A stretch of 64,000 nt of DNA from Candidatus Binataceae bacterium (GTDB lineage: Bacteria > Desulfobacterota > Binatia > Binatales > Binataceae), in assembly GCA_035650475.1 (NCBI GenBank), contig DASRHP010000010.1, forward strand, positions 62,001-126,000. The letters run 5' to 3'. Positions 63,289 through 64,000 of this stretch are shown here, one piece after another (positions within the stretch are counted from its first letter, which is position 1; every line of letters begins with the position of its first letter). The notes beneath the pieces are model-generated. The model was not told the origin of the DNA, made no database searches, and saw only the letters and a list, made by a program, of their open reading frames with translations. The translations under genes were made by a program, and so were the position numbers.

Positions 63289-64000
63289 CTACTTGTAGCG
63301 CGTCAGCAGGTGTTTGCCGAAAGTTTCGATCTGCCTCCTGACGACGTCGGTGGGCAGCAATCCCTGGTCGCCCTGCCAGACGAACCACTCGGGATGGACG
63401 TTCTCCACCATCGCGTCGAGCTTGCGCCGCACGTCGTCCACCGTGCCCATGTAAGCGAAGTCCGCCCTCTCCATCCGCGCCGTGGTCGCCTCCTCGACCG
63501 GCAGCATATTCTTGCCATAGCGCGCCTCGTCCTCCGCCTCACGCCAGGCCTCGAAGAAGCCGAAGTGGTAGAAGAACCTGCGGAAGGCGAGTCCGCATAC
63601 GCCGTCCTCGGCTAGCTTCTGGGCCTGCGCATGGCTGTCAGCGAGATACACCGCGCGCAGGACGCCCACGCTTTCGCCCAGATTCAGTTGGCGGCCAGCC
63701 TTGGCCGCCTCGTCGCGGTAGGCCTCGACCAGCTTGCGCAGCAGTGGCGGCTGCGAGATCAGGATGGTCGGCGTGATTCCCTCGCGTGCGCACCAGCGCA
63801 CGGTTTCCTCGCTGATCGAGAAGGCCTGGAACAGCGGCGGATGCGGGCGCTGATAAGGCTTGGGCACGACGTTGATCTTCTGGATTCGCCCGAGCTCGTC
63901 GACTTCGCCCGGGAAGCCGAACTCGCGCGTCCATTGGTGCGGCGGCCACTGAATCCCTTCCTGGGGCGAGGGATACTCGTAGTACTTGCCCTTGAAGCGG
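63289..64000 (-). CDS. LLM class flavin-dependent oxidoreductase, cut by the window end
   Basis: The frame is open from 63289 to the window edge, so the N-terminus is missing. The visible part begins with K-Y-Y-E-Y-P-S-P, then K-P-Y-Q-R-P-H-P-P-L-F-Q-A-F-S, the substrate-loop region of LLM proteins, and R-W-C-A-R-E-G-I-T-P. A C-terminal Q-G-D-Q-G-L-L-P and K-H-L-L-T-R-Y-K complete it. It is related to the gene at 61848 (shared K-P-H-P-P pattern, same length class) but on the opposite strand, and the two converge. Confidence 0.85.
   Translation of the reverse strand, partial: RFKGKYYEYPSPQEGIQWPPHQWTREFGFPGEVDELGRIQKINVVPKPYQRPHPPLFQAFSISEETVRWCAREGITPTILISQPPLLRKLVEAYRDEAAKAGRQLNLGESVGVLRAVYLADSHAQAQKLAEDGVCGLAFRRFFYHFGFFEAWREAEDEARYGKNMLPVEEATTARMERADFAYMGTVDDVRRKLDAMVENVHPEWFVWQGDQGLLPTDVVRRQIETFGKHLLTRYK

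Overview
The window is about two-thirds G+C or higher, densely coded and without mobile elements. The gene mix suggests an uncultivated soil or groundwater bacterium of the Binatota, Desulfobacterota or Rokubacteria kind: five luciferase-like (LLM) flavin oxidoreductases, four class III CoA-transferase genes, two metal-dependent amidohydrolases, acyl-CoA dehydrogenases, a hydantoinase pair and an archaeal-type prolyl-tRNA synthetase. That placement is inference; there is no rRNA gene to test it.

Layout. 1-12.6 kb: catabolic genes (CaiB/BaiF CoA-transferases, SDR, D-aminoacylase-like amidohydrolase, a triple RidA-fold protein, two MaoC/FAS1-type dehydratase halves, a CAAX-type protease) plus a secreted Asp-box protein. 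12.7-17.7 kb: proS, two SIMPL proteins, a peroxiredoxin and a VIT1-like transporter. 17.8-21.2 kb: a peptide/nickel-type ABC importer (two permeases and a lipoprotein) with no ATPase. 21.2-28.3 kb: a HhH-GPD glycosylase, a secreted Cys-rich protein, gene remnants, an LLM enzyme, pyrF, a ferritin-like protein and dprA. 28.3-33.5 kb: a housekeeping block (dprA-topA-trmFO-ppx, HU). 33.5-40.3 kb: membrane proteins (one GT39-like and two tandem paralogues), a methyltransferase, a probable selenoprotein and tRNA-Ser(GGA). 40.4-48.8 kb: acyl-CoA dehydrogenase pair, two amidohydrolases, a second probable selenoprotein and an HMG-CoA-lyase-like gene. 48.8-64 kb: a frameshifted small gene, a PQQ-type propeller, an LLM-HyuB-HyuA group, a molybdopterin oxidoreductase, a DUF3445 protein, an AAA+/LysM protein, an alpha/beta hydrolase and two more LLM enzymes.

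The most notable result is two genes that ordinary gene calling splits at an in-frame TGA and that read as selenoproteins. One is a ResA/TlpA-like thioredoxin-fold protein with a W-A-S-W-Sec-G-C active site (45378-46550). The other is a short glycine/proline-reductase protein-B-like protein with Sec at residue 163 (36011-36817). Each TGA is followed at 20-21 nt by the same heptamer GGTCTGG inside a strong hairpin, the arrangement of a bacterial SECIS element. The heptamer falls in different codon phases in the two genes, which favours selection on RNA rather than protein. The host is therefore predicted to carry SelA, SelB, SelD and tRNA-Sec elsewhere.

Other points: a CoA-transferase lacking its catalytic Asp, translationally coupled to an intact paralogue; a three-domain RidA-fold fusion lacking the RidA Arg; an acyl-CoA dehydrogenase pair without a canonical catalytic motif; and at least two gene relics (a DsbA C-terminus and a frameshifted DUF6496-like gene).
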